A stretch of 64,000 nucleotides of DNA from Arachnopeziza araneosa (Eukaryota > Ascomycota > Leotiomycetes > Helotiales > Arachnopezizaceae). Location of the stretch: positions 23,135 to 87,134 of the forward strand of contig QYAI01000171.1 of assembly GCA_003988855.1 (NCBI GenBank). Direction: 5' to 3'. Shown piece by piece: positions 35,287-45,466 of the stretch (its first letter is position 1; each line of letters begins with the position of its first letter). Under the pieces are notes generated by a model that saw nothing but the letters and a program-made list of their open reading frames with translations, did not search any database and was not told where the DNA came from. The position numbers and the translations under genes were made by a program.

Positions 35287-36770
35287 TTAAGACACAAAGA
35301 CAGTCTTGACCACATCTCTCCCTCCATGCACCTTCCTGTAGCCTATGCCTCGTCGATCTTCTACCCTTAATAAAAACTGAAGAAGTCTCTCGATCCACCA
35401 GTTACCAAATACGCTCTGCATATCACTGTTTTGTCTCTCGTAATCCAGCGTACTTGAGGGACGATCATCTCGGACTAATAAAGCTAAGAGTAGACGTGTA
35501 AGTGGGAATACCCTTAGGCCCGGCACTTCTCATGAAAACATTACCAAAGAGATCTTCTACAACATGTAGCAAGCGCCGAGATAGAGCCAATTCCTGTGCG
35601 ACCCATACTCTCTGGTGAACTTCACTATTTATACCAGTATTATCTTAGATGGCCTCTTTTGTCAGCGGTGGGACTCTGAGCTGGAATGCTGGTTTCAGCC
35701 CATTTCGAAATTCAGATGGCGAGATGCTCAAGATGTTGGACACATATCTTCTCCAAAGAAAACCGTCCATCGAATTCTTGGCTGAGTGCGCAGCTATTTT
35801 TAAAATAGAGTGCTGGTATATTGACTCCATTTCAGGCGCTTGGCTCTCCCAGTCTCGATCACCATCCTGTATGATACAAAGAGCGTCAAACCACAAATAT
35901 CTAATTCCAAGAAATCAAGACACAGTAATAAAATCCTGAGAGCTTTTTGGAACTTATTGCATATCAATATAAATTTTGTGCTGTTCCAGCGTGCTCCTGG
36001 TCATCCTCATTCAAATCTCGCCACCCCAACAATGGCTTAGAATGGCATCATTGCACCGCTTGGGTGGAGTCGAAGTGATTGCAATTTATTTCCAACATCA
36101 ATCACTCTTAGAGGTAGCACAGGCCAAGCTTCGCCCCAGACCACATCAGAAAAGCAATTTGGCATTTCTCTACGCAAAGCAGTCGAAATATCCGATACCA
36201 CAGGCCGCGGAATATAGGGTAGCCCCATTGCGCTGCCAATCGACCCTGATTTCATCTCATAGTACATGCAAGACCAAAAAGATAAACATATCTTCTCAAC
36301 CTACCAGGTTGTGAAGAGCTAGGCGCAGCGGCTCCAGCTTTTCTGGATCTGTACGAAAAAAAAAAAAATCTAGAGAGAAGAGCAAATACTGATCGTGGAC
36401 CGAGATCCTCTGTTGATCGAAGAGTCTGAGCTAGGTAAGCACAGAAACAACAATTCAACGAGCTAGAGTCTAAAGTAAGACTATCCTCGAAAAGAGTATA
36501 TACAGAACCTGAGAGGAGCCGTTTTAAATCAAGCTGATCGCAAGCTTCACAGAGCTGGAGGTCGTACAGGCTGTGGGCTTTTGTCAGAAGGTATGATCCG
36601 GGAATCAAGGGTGGGAGTGGGTCGTCTTTGTTCCAGTCTGGAGGTACGAGTGTATGAACTACCTTCTTGGATTTGTACATTTCGACGATTTCTGAAGAGT
36701 TCTCTCGCCTCCACAGTGGTTTTGAAAGATCACGATAATATCCAGGTACAAAGAAGCGAGGTGGTGCCAA
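35287..36770 (-). pseudogene. Heterokaryon incompatibility (HET) domain protein, decayed
   Basis: A minus-strand remnant of a HET-domain gene, a fungal non-self recognition family that triggers cell death. In order one can read a preceding region with CEACDQLDLKRLL and a CCFC-type Cys pair, LPLRVIDVG, then LSHCWGG, a long broken stretch, GIRYLWFDALCIIQDGDRDW, SIYQHSILKIAAHSAKNS, and EVHQRVWVAQELALSRRLLH. A late piece (FGNWWIERLLQF) probably marks the C-terminal part. At least three stops lie in the HET core: TGA after GGEI, TAA after YIDMQ and TGA before FLGIRY. A further stop follows LTKEAI. No ATG opens the N-terminal frame. A run of 13 A lies near 36356-36368. Several stops are C-to-T type, consistent with RIP-like decay. 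Confidence 0.8.
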
Positions 36771-37137
36771 ATTGCAGCTACGCCCAATTTACCAGTACCA
36801 AATTTACCTTACATCGTGATAAGGTTAATCGCTACGCGTAAGCCATTGCTCCAATGAAATTTCAGATGGTCCTTGAGCAAAAATTTTACTGTGTGAACTT
36901 CTTTTGGAAAATGCGATTTGAATCATGTCCTCATTTGAGCAGTCTAGTATATAATTCATCAATCATTAAAGTAAAGAACCGGGACTACGAAAGAGACAGA
37001 AGATAAACAGAAGCCAAGAATATGAGTAAACCACAACCCCTGACAGTCTCACAGGACTTTTGATGCCTTATTTCCCACGCCTAACACCAAAGGCTTTCCA
37101 CGCCAAAGACACCACCTCCAAAACCGATCATACTTGC
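36771..37137. other. Intergenic inside the pseudogene island
   Basis: No gene seen. It forms the left flank of the HET remnant's 5' end and the 3' flank of the bZIP gene. Confidence 0.4.
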
Positions 37138-38137
37138 CTAAAAGCCTAAACCATCTGGCAATATTGGGAACTCCATCCCTAGGCTGAAGTCGTCTAAACC
37201 TGGATTAAGCATATCATATAGATCGTAATCGATATCGGAGAAGTCAGTCATTGGTGGCGTGGGCTTCTTCGGGGCGGCACTGGGTTTGAAGACGGCTTCG
37301 AAGGACATATCGCCGCCGGACGGGAAGAATACGGAGGATTCTTCGCGCCTACCTAATCACGGAATGAATCTAGGACGCCAAAGTTCTTTCAAAACATGCA
37401 GAAGGAAGGGGTACTTGCCGGGATAATCTAAACCGCTAGCTGTAGAAGAGTGGTTTTTCTTGCTACGTTTGGGTTGAGGTAACTCAATTGTTGATGGTGG
37501 CGTCAATACCTCAGTCTCTGGTGCAGATAGTGAGTCTGGAGATAGTCGATTGGACATTGATGTTTCATGAGTGGGGGTAGGCTGTATGATGTTTGTCACA
37601 GCTGTGGTGTCATACTTCGACTTCCGTTTTAAGGATCGATGTTGATCAACCACTGGTGAGAGAGAAGATAGTGTAGAGTAAGTGGGTGGCTTCCAGAGTG
37701 CAATGTTCAATTCAGCGTTGACGTCAATGCCTGTCTTTATCAGCTTGTAACCTTGTCATCATCTGCGACCCTTACCTTTGTGTAGAAGAATCCTCTCGAG
37801 CAGCGAATTCTTATACCGAAGCATCAGACATTCAGTCGCAGTGTTGCTTTTTGTTGCCTCCATGCTTCTCAACTTGTTGCTGTACAATTTGACCTTATCC
37901 TCCAACTCCTTGATATACTCGGTTCGACGCTCACGGAAAGCCGCCTGGGCATCACGATTCCGTTGTTTACGGCCCTCATCGGTATATTTCTGCGAAGATG
38001 TCAGCAAAGCCTGTCAATCGCAATCGTGGACGACGTACAGGTTTTCGCCCACCCTTCCGACGAGCTGGCTGCGGATCGTCTGGCTGCGGCGACGAACCAA
38101 AGAAGTATTCAGAGTTGACTTGCATGATTGAAGTCAT
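37138..38137 (-). CDS. bZIP transcription factor
   Basis: A 279-residue nuclear regulator in four exons (38137-38039, 37989-37776, 37730-37419, 37352-37138). The basic region is complete: GRKQRNRDAQAAFRERRTEY, followed by a leucine-zipper-like helix (IKELEDKVKLYSNKLRSME). The middle is Ser/Thr/Pro-rich. The C-terminus is acidic (DFSDIDYDLYDMLNPGLDDF) and may be an activation region, preceded by REESSVFFPSGGDMSFE. The last intron is ambiguous. Either a GC-AG intron (donor G|GCAAGT at 37418, acceptor at 37353) gives GRREESS, or a weak GT donor inside the same stretch gives GKREESS. The GC donor matches the consensus better. The start ATG 38137 gives MTSIMQVNSEYFF; no earlier ATG is in frame. 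It is the only intact gene between the HET and SurE remnants. Targets are unknown. Confidence 0.88.
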
Positions 38138-39356
38138 TGTTGATTTGCTAAGTGGAGTCTGCAACACTGCTGGCTGAATTACTCAATGGCCAGTTTGCGA
38201 TGACACTGTCAATTGATAAATGTTTTCGAGAAGGAAATGCGAGGAGAGAAGAGGAGGGGTGATGGTCGCCGGAATCGGCAACGATAAGAAAAATCTTATC
38301 ATGAAATTTTTTATTACGTATCAGCTTGAACAAAAAATTTATCACAACTGTTTTTCAGCCGTTTTGAAAAATCCAAAAATTTGCAGCTTCTGCTTTTGAG
38401 CTAGGTAGATAAACCATGTCATGTGAATGAATCGTCATGCGCTGAAAAGATAGACCGACTCGTCAGGAAATAGAGTTCAAACACTCAGATTTGACATGTT
38501 CCGAAATTGGCTATGTATTTCTCATTTAGGTATCTTGCTCTCATATCTTGTCTCTTGTACCATAAGTAACAGAATCACGAAAACTCTCTCATACACAAGC
38601 AGATTTCCACCAATCCATCACTCAGCTCCCGCAGTATTCGCCCACCTCCTTTCTCTTGGCAGTGCAGAAATGAAAGTACACTATCTTGGCCAACTCTTCT
38701 GCACGGTATACATAACGCTGCCTTAAAACATCGCCAGTGGCGCTACTGCCCGCAAATGGGATAGACTTGAAAGAATGGCCCTCCGACGGTAGAGCTTGAG
38801 GAACATAAGGAGCCGTCGATTTCGGTGGGCGCCTTGAAATTGGATCTGTGGAGTGTTCGAGTCCTTTTGTGGGTGCGGAAGATCCCATGGTTGGAACAAT
38901 ACTCCCAAAGCAAGATCACAGAGTTCGAGGCCTTGGATCTGACTAGGAAAAAAATAGACGTAACTCTCTACTTACCCAATGTAGAAGTAAACACACCTTT
39001 ATTTGCCTCTTTGTGCATCGATATTTGTAAGCTAATGGCCGCTATGATCTTCCAGGATTAGAGGAGTCTCTTCGTAGTAATCAAATTGTAGAAATCCTAG
39101 GTCAATGCGGTCTGCATCTGACTGCGGCAATGGATACGCCAGAGAAGACCTACGCAGAGACCAAGGTGGCTAGGATTACTATGGGGAAGTACAGAAGGAA
39201 AGGGTATCGGCAACCGCTTTCACTCACAGCAACAGCGCGTTTGCTTCCGTTCGTGCTCCTTCATTTAGGCCATTATCACAGCATTTTATAATAAGATTGG
39301 ATGGCGGCAATGACGGCAGAAGGATCTCAGTCACTCCCGAATTCAGTCAAGTCAAG
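38138..39356. other. Intergenic, no gene supported
   Basis: The bZIP promoter occupies the left part and AT-rich DNA lies at 38290-38400. Short frames at 38622-38908 (minus) and 38825-39061 (plus) lack motifs. The right edge precedes the SurE remnant. Confidence 0.4.
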
Positions 39357-40130
39357 ATGCACATTCTCGTAAGTGAATATATCACATTCTAGTTGAGACA
39401 GATTTCAGATTTTGATAAAGGAGCACGCAGGTTGTCAACGGTGACGGGCCTCCATCATCTAAATCGTCTCCGTACAACGAGATCTTTGTCAGAGCCCTTG
39501 AAGAAGAAGGTCACGTAATATCAGTGTTGCTACCTGATACACCGCGTTCTTGGATTAAAAGGGCCCATATACCTGGGGTGCTCATTCAACCTCGCTGCTA
39601 CGAGCCTGGTACTAATCACGAGGGTGTTTCTGAAGCACCCAAAGGTGATAGGGCCTCGAACACCTGGATTCTCATAAATGGCACCCCGGCAGCTTGTGTA
39701 CAGATGGGCTTATTCCACCTCTTCCCGAGGACAAGTGGATCTTGTTATCGGGGGACCAAATTACGGGAGAAATATAACGTCAACCTCGAGTCTTTGTAGT
39801 GGGACAATTGGTGTGGCTCTCGAAGCTGCCCTGTGCAAGAAAAAAGCTGTCGCGCTATCATTCGACAAGACAGCATCTCAAGATCCCGACACTATTGTAG
39901 CATGCTCAAAGATTTCTATTAGGCTTATCAAATATCTTTATTCTAGTTGGGATACTGGCGTCGGGCTGTACAACATCAACCTTCCTCCCATAAAGAATAA
40001 CACAGTTCCTCGGATTTATTGGACGACCGTTCTACAAAACTCTTGGACATCGGCTAGTATATATCGAGAAGTCAAAGAATTTACGTCTACCTCTCAAGAC
40101 GAGATGGAAGGCCTGAAATCATACAAGTAG
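39357..40130 (+). pseudogene. SurE-like 5'/3'-nucleotidase, frameshifted
   Basis: A remnant of a SurE-family survival-protein phosphatase. A 12-base first exon (MHIL) is joined through a 62-bp GT-AG intron (39369-39430) to VVNGDGPPSSKSSPYNEIF, the family N-terminus. Intact members read N-D-D-G here, so the first metal-binding Asp is Gly. The frame continues through ISVLLPDTPRSW and WILINGTPAACVQMGLFHLF. It then breaks near 39730, where the next frame takes over with VDLVIGGPNYGRN, SGTIGVALEAAL and GVGLYNINLPP, all family-typical. After VLQNSWTSASIYREV the protein ends early; fungal SurE proteins with a C-terminal ligase-like domain are longer. The frameshift and the lost metal ligand argue for a pseudogene. 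A sequencing indel could explain the frameshift but not the Asp change. Confidence 0.78.
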
Positions 40131-40299
40131 GCCCCGCAGCGTCAGGAGTAGCTTTGATATATCGAGGAAAGCCAGGAGCCCACTGTTGTACCTACGCTTT
40201 ATCCTGAAGTAAGGCACAAAATAATATTTAAATACTAATATTACCCTAAGCTATCGATAAGCTTAAAGAGACTACTGAATCTAGCAAACTATTTACACC

Positions 40300-43200
40300 T
40301 TATCTTGTTCTGTTCAAGTCCTGCAACTGGATTGCTACGTCATTCTTCGCAACTACTAGCCCATCATCATATCTGCTCCAACTTTGTCGTGATTCAGGTG
40401 CAGCAGCTTCTTCAAACCGCTGTTTATAAGCCATGTCCTGTTCTAGCTCTTGAAAAACATCCGTATCTGTAGGAAAGAGTACTTTTCTAAGTACCCGCAC
40501 GCTTAATTCAAACACGTATACGCTCATCACGATGAGTATCAGCGTTATCCACCATGTTGGATTCTTTCCGAACTCGTTGAAAAAGGCTCCGCGTACTTTG
40601 TAAGATGAAGTTAGCGGATAAACTGCAGCAAGCACGATATTCCAGAGAAAAACCGCGCCAGCAGATAGGAAGACTGAAAGCAACGCGACAATCGACTTGT
40701 TGTGCATCTCGATGATTTGCAGCTTCATGCTGACAATAATAACCACTGCGACAAAGCTAAGATCACCCATGGGAAACAAAGTGTTGTCTTTTGTGGTTTC
40801 CGCATTCGCAAAAAAAGTAAGCATGTAGAAGTATACAATCATTGATTCTGCGACAGCCATAGCTGTCCATTCAAAGTAAATCCAAATGTTGAAGCCACCA
40901 TTCTTTTGGCCCATAGTCTTGTATAATTCGGGAACGGCCAAAAGCGTCGAGGCTGCAAGATCCTTTTCAAAAATGCCAATAACAAGAACGGGAAGCGATG
41001 TGAAAAGAGTGTTGAATGTTGTAAGACTCCAAGGTTCATACAAACTCGTACCAGTAAATCCATTCCAGCGTTGAAAGAGAGCTTGAGTCAAGAAGAAGAC
41101 TACTTCTTTCCAAAGTGTACCAAGGGCATATTTGCACGTTCGGATATAATTCCACCTTCCATGGACCAAGAGAAGCTTTTGTAGGAATCTGAATTGTGCT
41201 ATCGAGTAATCCGAACTGCGAGCGGCCTGAAAACCTTCTTTCCCGGTGATCCCGATACCTATATGAGCTTCTTGAATCATTGCGATATCGTTTGCACCGT
41301 CCCCTACGGCCAACGTAACCGAGTTGAGTACCCGTTTTCTGATCCCACTTACAACTTGAGCCTTTTGGCTTGGTTGAGCACGACAGCAGATTACAGAATC
41401 TGCCAGGATAACCAGGTCGAAGAAAATTGCTTCGAGAAACCCAGAGGGCTCATTGTAGATGGTTGTCAGCGTATAACCGTCAACAACAACTACGCTATGA
41501 GCAGCTGCTTTAAGAGTTGAAATCCTAGAGCGAATAATTTCCTCAATACCGCCTGCACCATTTTCATTGTTGAGGATGAGTATCGTGGAATGTCCTTTGA
41601 TTAGACCACAAGAATGACCGATGTTGATAGCAGTTTCTCGTTTATCCCCAGTAAGCATCCAAATTTTGATGTTAGCACGACAGAGCTTGTCGATTGACTC
41701 TGATACACCTTTTTGCAGTTCATCTTCGATAGCAGTTGCCCCAGCAAGCTCAAAGTTGGCTTCAATGAGCTCACTAGCACTTTCCAGCATCTTTTCATGG
41801 TTCGATAAGCTTATGGTAGCCGCATCCCAGATTTCTTTCCACTCTGCATATTCCTTCTCATCGAGGAAGCGATATGCGTAAAGTAGAGTACGGAGACTTT
41901 TGTTTGCAAATTTGTTGACAGTTCGAATGCAGTCTTCAATGACTGAATGATCATCTCCGACTGAAATTTCATCGGGAATTGAGGTTTTCTCGTCAGCGAT
42001 GGAGCGCCTCGGATCTAAAAAGGTGAATGTCTGGATAGTTTCTGGCGGATAAGGAGTGTCATTGTCGTCAGTTCCAGGAGCAACATCATTTTCTCGAAAA
42101 GCAGACCAGCCGTTGGTTCTATGTCGTTCTAAAATCAATCTTGGATCGACATAATCATCTCCAGTTTGAAGTTCAACGCTCTTCTGTGTAGCAATTCCCG
42201 ACAAGTCTAGTCGTTCCATAATAACAGAGTCGGCTCCTTTGCAAATAACACAGATTCTGCCATCAGGAAATCTCACAATAACAGACATGCGCCTTCTTTC
42301 GTTAGAAAAATCAATCACGTTAAGAACCTCGTATATCTCGGTTCTGATAGACGTGTTTCTTGGCGAAGAGAGCGCTAAAGTGATGGTATCGTGATCGCGA
42401 CTGCACATGAGAAAACCCATCTCTTGAGCAGCTCTTACCAGCGCGAGCTCATCCGGAGATGATGCTTGGAAATCGATGCCAGTTCCGTTTTCCATGGTCT
42501 CCGGGACACAACTGTGACAAAGTCCCATGCAGAGCAGCATTAGCCTTGCTTTGTGTGCAAATGCAGACTCTGGTCTCTGTGATAGATAATTGACTAGTTC
42601 TCTTGTTGTTCTTTCGACTACGTGCTGTGCCCTCAAAAGCTTTGTGGAGGAGCTCAATTGTGACCGATTTGCTGCTCGAATGACATCTTGACTGGGGATT
42701 TTGGTATCTTCGTGAGTCCATTCGGCTCCAGCAATATATAATTTCCGGAATCTCATCTCATTATCCGTCAGGGTACCAGTTTTATCGGAAAAGATATGTG
42801 TAACCTGTCCCAATTCCTCGTTGATCGTTGACGTTCTCGCTTCGAACGGGGTATTTGACTTTTCGTCGAACATCTCAACATCGGCATTAAGGAAAAATAT
42901 CTGGGCCAGCTTGATCATTTCCATGCTAACATACAACGACAGAGGAACCATCGTGCCGAACATAATGATAAATCCAAAGACCTCCTCATGAAATGGGACA
43001 ACTGCAGAGGACAGATAGAAGAGCTTGCTCTCAACATCAGATTTCCAGGCTTTATATGCGAGTGTATTATAAATTGATAATCCAAGCACAAGGCATACTA
43101 CAAGAATGACGATTTTGTTGAGCATGAATTGCAAACGAGGAGCTTTTATGTGAGCATTTCTATTGCCGCTGGCGTTCATGCGAATCTTGCACTCTTCTCC

Positions 43201-44439
43201 GGAGTAGACGACCATTGCGGTTGCTTCATTGGTATTTCGAAGAACGCTACCACGATATATGATGTTGTTATTAGTCAAGGGTGACGTTTGGCCATTGACA
43301 ATAACTCTGCCTTTAAAGGCTGATAAATCCGGATTTGGGTCCTCAGTGACAAATTCAACTGAACAGGCGATAAGCTTCTCTGGTGTAACGCATGCTTCGG
43401 CTACGGTTTTGACTGCTTGTTTCCTCTTCAAATTCGTTTCCCCATCCAGAGCTATGGTCTCGACATAGGTGATATTGCTCCCTCCCAAGCTCGTTGAGTT
43501 GAGCAGCACAATGTCTGCTGGTATTGGATCATCACGCTTGAGTTGAATGATATCCCCCACTTTCAAATAACGCCATTGTGTCTTTTGCCAATTCAATGTC
43601 CCAGCCAAAAAAGGTTCGCCCGTGTTGATGATTAAAGTCTCTCGCCTGTTTTCTTTCTTGTCTAATCGATGTCTTCTGTAATCGTCGAATCCCTCTTTTG
43701 CCATTGATATGCTGACAAAAACCATCAATGGAATGATATTTGTGTAGTTGCCTGTCGTACTGAGACCTGGAATAAGCTGCATAATGGCAAAACATAAAAA
43801 GTAGAAGTTGGCAATTTTTGAAAACTGAGCAAGAAGTTGGCGGGGAACGAATGTCAACGGAGTATATTTGTTTGATCGGATCCAGTTCCCCACGTACGGT
43901 TTCCCTGTTCGTCTATCGACCAGAGGCTCTGTCCGATTTGCGTCCACTTCGACATGTCTACCGCCTTTGCTTTGATGCTTCTTTCTAAGATGGAATACTT
44001 TCTTAGCGTAGATCCAGCCTTGTCTGAAGAGAGAAAGTGAACTTTGACCGAAGTTTCGACTTTTAATGTAAGCTTGATAGTTGGGTAGTGAAGAGAATGG
44101 TAGGTCTTGCTGGTCCGATGCACCTGGCAATAGGGGTAATTGAACATTTGATGATGACGTTGAGCTTCGATCAGAAGTAGACTCTAGCTGCTTGACTTTC
44201 TTTAGTCGTCGCTCTGTTTCCGAATAAATTTCTGACTCACTTACCTGACTGTTGCTATTCAACTTTACCAATTCTAGAGGATTCGGCGATATCAGATCTT
44301 GAGAGGTCTGTTTGTAGGGTGGCGGCAGGGGGAAACCAGGCATATTCTCTAGATCTGAAGATAAGTCCACCGGTCCGGTCTGGCACAGATTCTCACCTCT
44401 ACTCTCACTATGACTCCCTTCCGGCACAAAGTCTGCCAT
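40300..44439 (-). CDS. P4-type ATPase, phospholipid flippase (Dnf3-like)
   Basis: A single-exon gene for a 1379-residue lipid flippase that uses ATP to move phospholipids to the cytosolic leaflet of Golgi, endosomal or plasma membranes. After a 180-residue disordered N-terminus comes the P4 signature NKYTPLTFVPRQLLAQFSK. The actuator motif is DGET (near residue 331), the phosphorylation site DKTGT starts at Asp 552, then come TGDKRETAINIG and GDGANDIAMIQEAHIGIGI (near 1045). Ten membrane segments are expected and the two N-terminal and six C-terminal hydrophobic groups are evident. The order FPRQL..STTGNYTNIIPL..EGFDDYRRHRLDKKEN and the overall look are closest to the Dnf3 branch, but the subfamily is my judgement. 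It would act with a Cdc50/Lem3-type beta subunit, which is not in this window. The gene appears intact and intronless, unusual for its length beside intron-bearing neighbours. Confidence 0.93.
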   Translation of the reverse strand: MADFVPEGSHSESRGENLCQTGPVDLSSDLENMPGFPLPPPYKQTSQDLISPNPLELVKLNSNSQVSESEIYSETERRLKKVKQLESTSDRSSTSSSNVQLPLLPGASDQQDLPFSSLPNYQAYIKSRNFGQSSLSLFRQGWIYAKKVFHLRKKHQSKGGRHVEVDANRTEPLVDRRTGKPYVGNWIRSNKYTPLTFVPRQLLAQFSKIANFYFLCFAIMQLIPGLSTTGNYTNIIPLMVFVSISMAKEGFDDYRRHRLDKKENRRETLIINTGEPFLAGTLNWQKTQWRYLKVGDIIQLKRDDPIPADIVLLNSTSLGGSNITYVETIALDGETNLKRKQAVKTVAEACVTPEKLIACSVEFVTEDPNPDLSAFKGRVIVNGQTSPLTNNNIIYRGSVLRNTNEATAMVVYSGEECKIRMNASGNRNAHIKAPRLQFMLNKIVILVVCLVLGLSIYNTLAYKAWKSDVESKLFYLSSAVVPFHEEVFGFIIMFGTMVPLSLYVSMEMIKLAQIFFLNADVEMFDEKSNTPFEARTSTINEELGQVTHIFSDKTGTLTDNEMRFRKLYIAGAEWTHEDTKIPSQDVIRAANRSQLSSSTKLLRAQHVVERTTRELVNYLSQRPESAFAHKARLMLLCMGLCHSCVPETMENGTGIDFQASSPDELALVRAAQEMGFLMCSRDHDTITLALSSPRNTSIRTEIYEVLNVIDFSNERRRMSVIVRFPDGRICVICKGADSVIMERLDLSGIATQKSVELQTGDDYVDPRLILERHRTNGWSAFRENDVAPGTDDNDTPYPPETIQTFTFLDPRRSIADEKTSIPDEISVGDDHSVIEDCIRTVNKFANKSLRTLLYAYRFLDEKEYAEWKEIWDAATISLSNHEKMLESASELIEANFELAGATAIEDELQKGVSESIDKLCRANIKIWMLTGDKRETAINIGHSCGLIKGHSTILILNNENGAGGIEEIIRSRISTLKAAAHSVVVVDGYTLTTIYNEPSGFLEAIFFDLVILADSVICCRAQPSQKAQVVSGIRKRVLNSVTLAVGDGANDIAMIQEAHIGIGITGKEGFQAARSSDYSIAQFRFLQKLLLVHGRWNYIRTCKYALGTLWKEVVFFLTQALFQRWNGFTGTSLYEPWSLTTFNTLFTSLPVLVIGIFEKDLAASTLLAVPELYKTMGQKNGGFNIWIYFEWTAMAVAESMIVYFYMLTFFANAETTKDNTLFPMGDLSFVAVVIIVSMKLQIIEMHNKSIVALLSVFLSAGAVFLWNIVLAAVYPLTSSYKVRGAFFNEFGKNPTWWITLILIVMSVYVFELSVRVLRKVLFPTDTDVFQELEQDMAYKQRFEEAAAPESRQSWSRYDDGLVVAKNDVAIQLQDLNRTR

Positions 44440-45466
44440 CCTTTCTCCTAGTCAGAGTACAAGCTCTTAACTGTTCTCAGCACTTGTTGAATTTCGAGTT
44501 GATAAGAAGGCTGGGTAAAGCTCAAAGGGATGCCACGACAACCCGTCGCAGGTAAAACGGTAGGCGGCACGGCATGGCTTAATGGAGGGAGGGACATTTG
44601 CTAAGGTTGCAAATGAAAATTCAAAGGCCCAATGTAACCTTCGAGCAGCCCAAAATATGCAGGCGCTGGAGGCAAGATTGCCGGGGGAGAATCGCGTCTT
44701 TCACTGACCAGTAAGGCTGAAAGCTTTTCAGTTTGGGGGCCAAATACATTTCGGTTTGGGGGCCATATGCACAGTCTCAAAAAGTCATGTAACATATCGT
44801 TTCCCTGACAGTTGGCGTTCTCGTATTCGTGAAAAATGTGGCGTTCGAGATTCTCACAGCTTGATGCAGTGGTTAGCCATTAAACTTAAATGATATTGTC
44901 AAGCGCGGGTAGATTCTCATTAATTATCAAGCCAAAGGCTTTCTGATTTTCGGGACGAGACACTATATAACGGTTTCGAAATCTTTTGCGACGGGTTATT
45001 TCCCTAATGGTAAATTTTCTTTATGGTATGAGGCGAAATGTGGCGTTGAAGGATTTTCAGCTTGGTGCAGAAGTTGATATCTGAGTTCAAATCGGGGTCA
45101 TTTTGTGATAGTCATGCATCAAACCACCTCACACGGCACCAGAAGTGCCAACTGTCAATGCTGTACAATACCAGGCTGTGCCAATAGTATTCTATTTATT
45201 CAGCCACGTGTCTCAAGTTGTTGAACGTATGATGATATTAGCCTATTGGACCAAAAAACAATTGAAGAGGTTTTGAACAAATGGGTTCGACTTTGCTGCA
45301 GTGAGTACTAAATTCGGCTGGCTTGGCAACACCTTCAACCCACGACCCAGCCACAGAATCAGAAGGCCCTGGAGAGATTTCGGCTCAATATCTGCGACTG
45401 CAGCGCTTTAAAACTTCCATATCATCAAAAGGTTCCTCGTTAGTATTATCAACTCGTTTTCCCAAC
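44440..45466. other. Divergent intergenic region, flippase / membrane-protein gene
   Basis: Contains the flippase promoter at the left and the promoter and possibly the 5' end of the six-segment membrane protein at the right. Around 44690-44765 the phrase tttggggGCcaaata occurs twice in slightly different form. No independent gene is supported. Confidence 0.4.
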
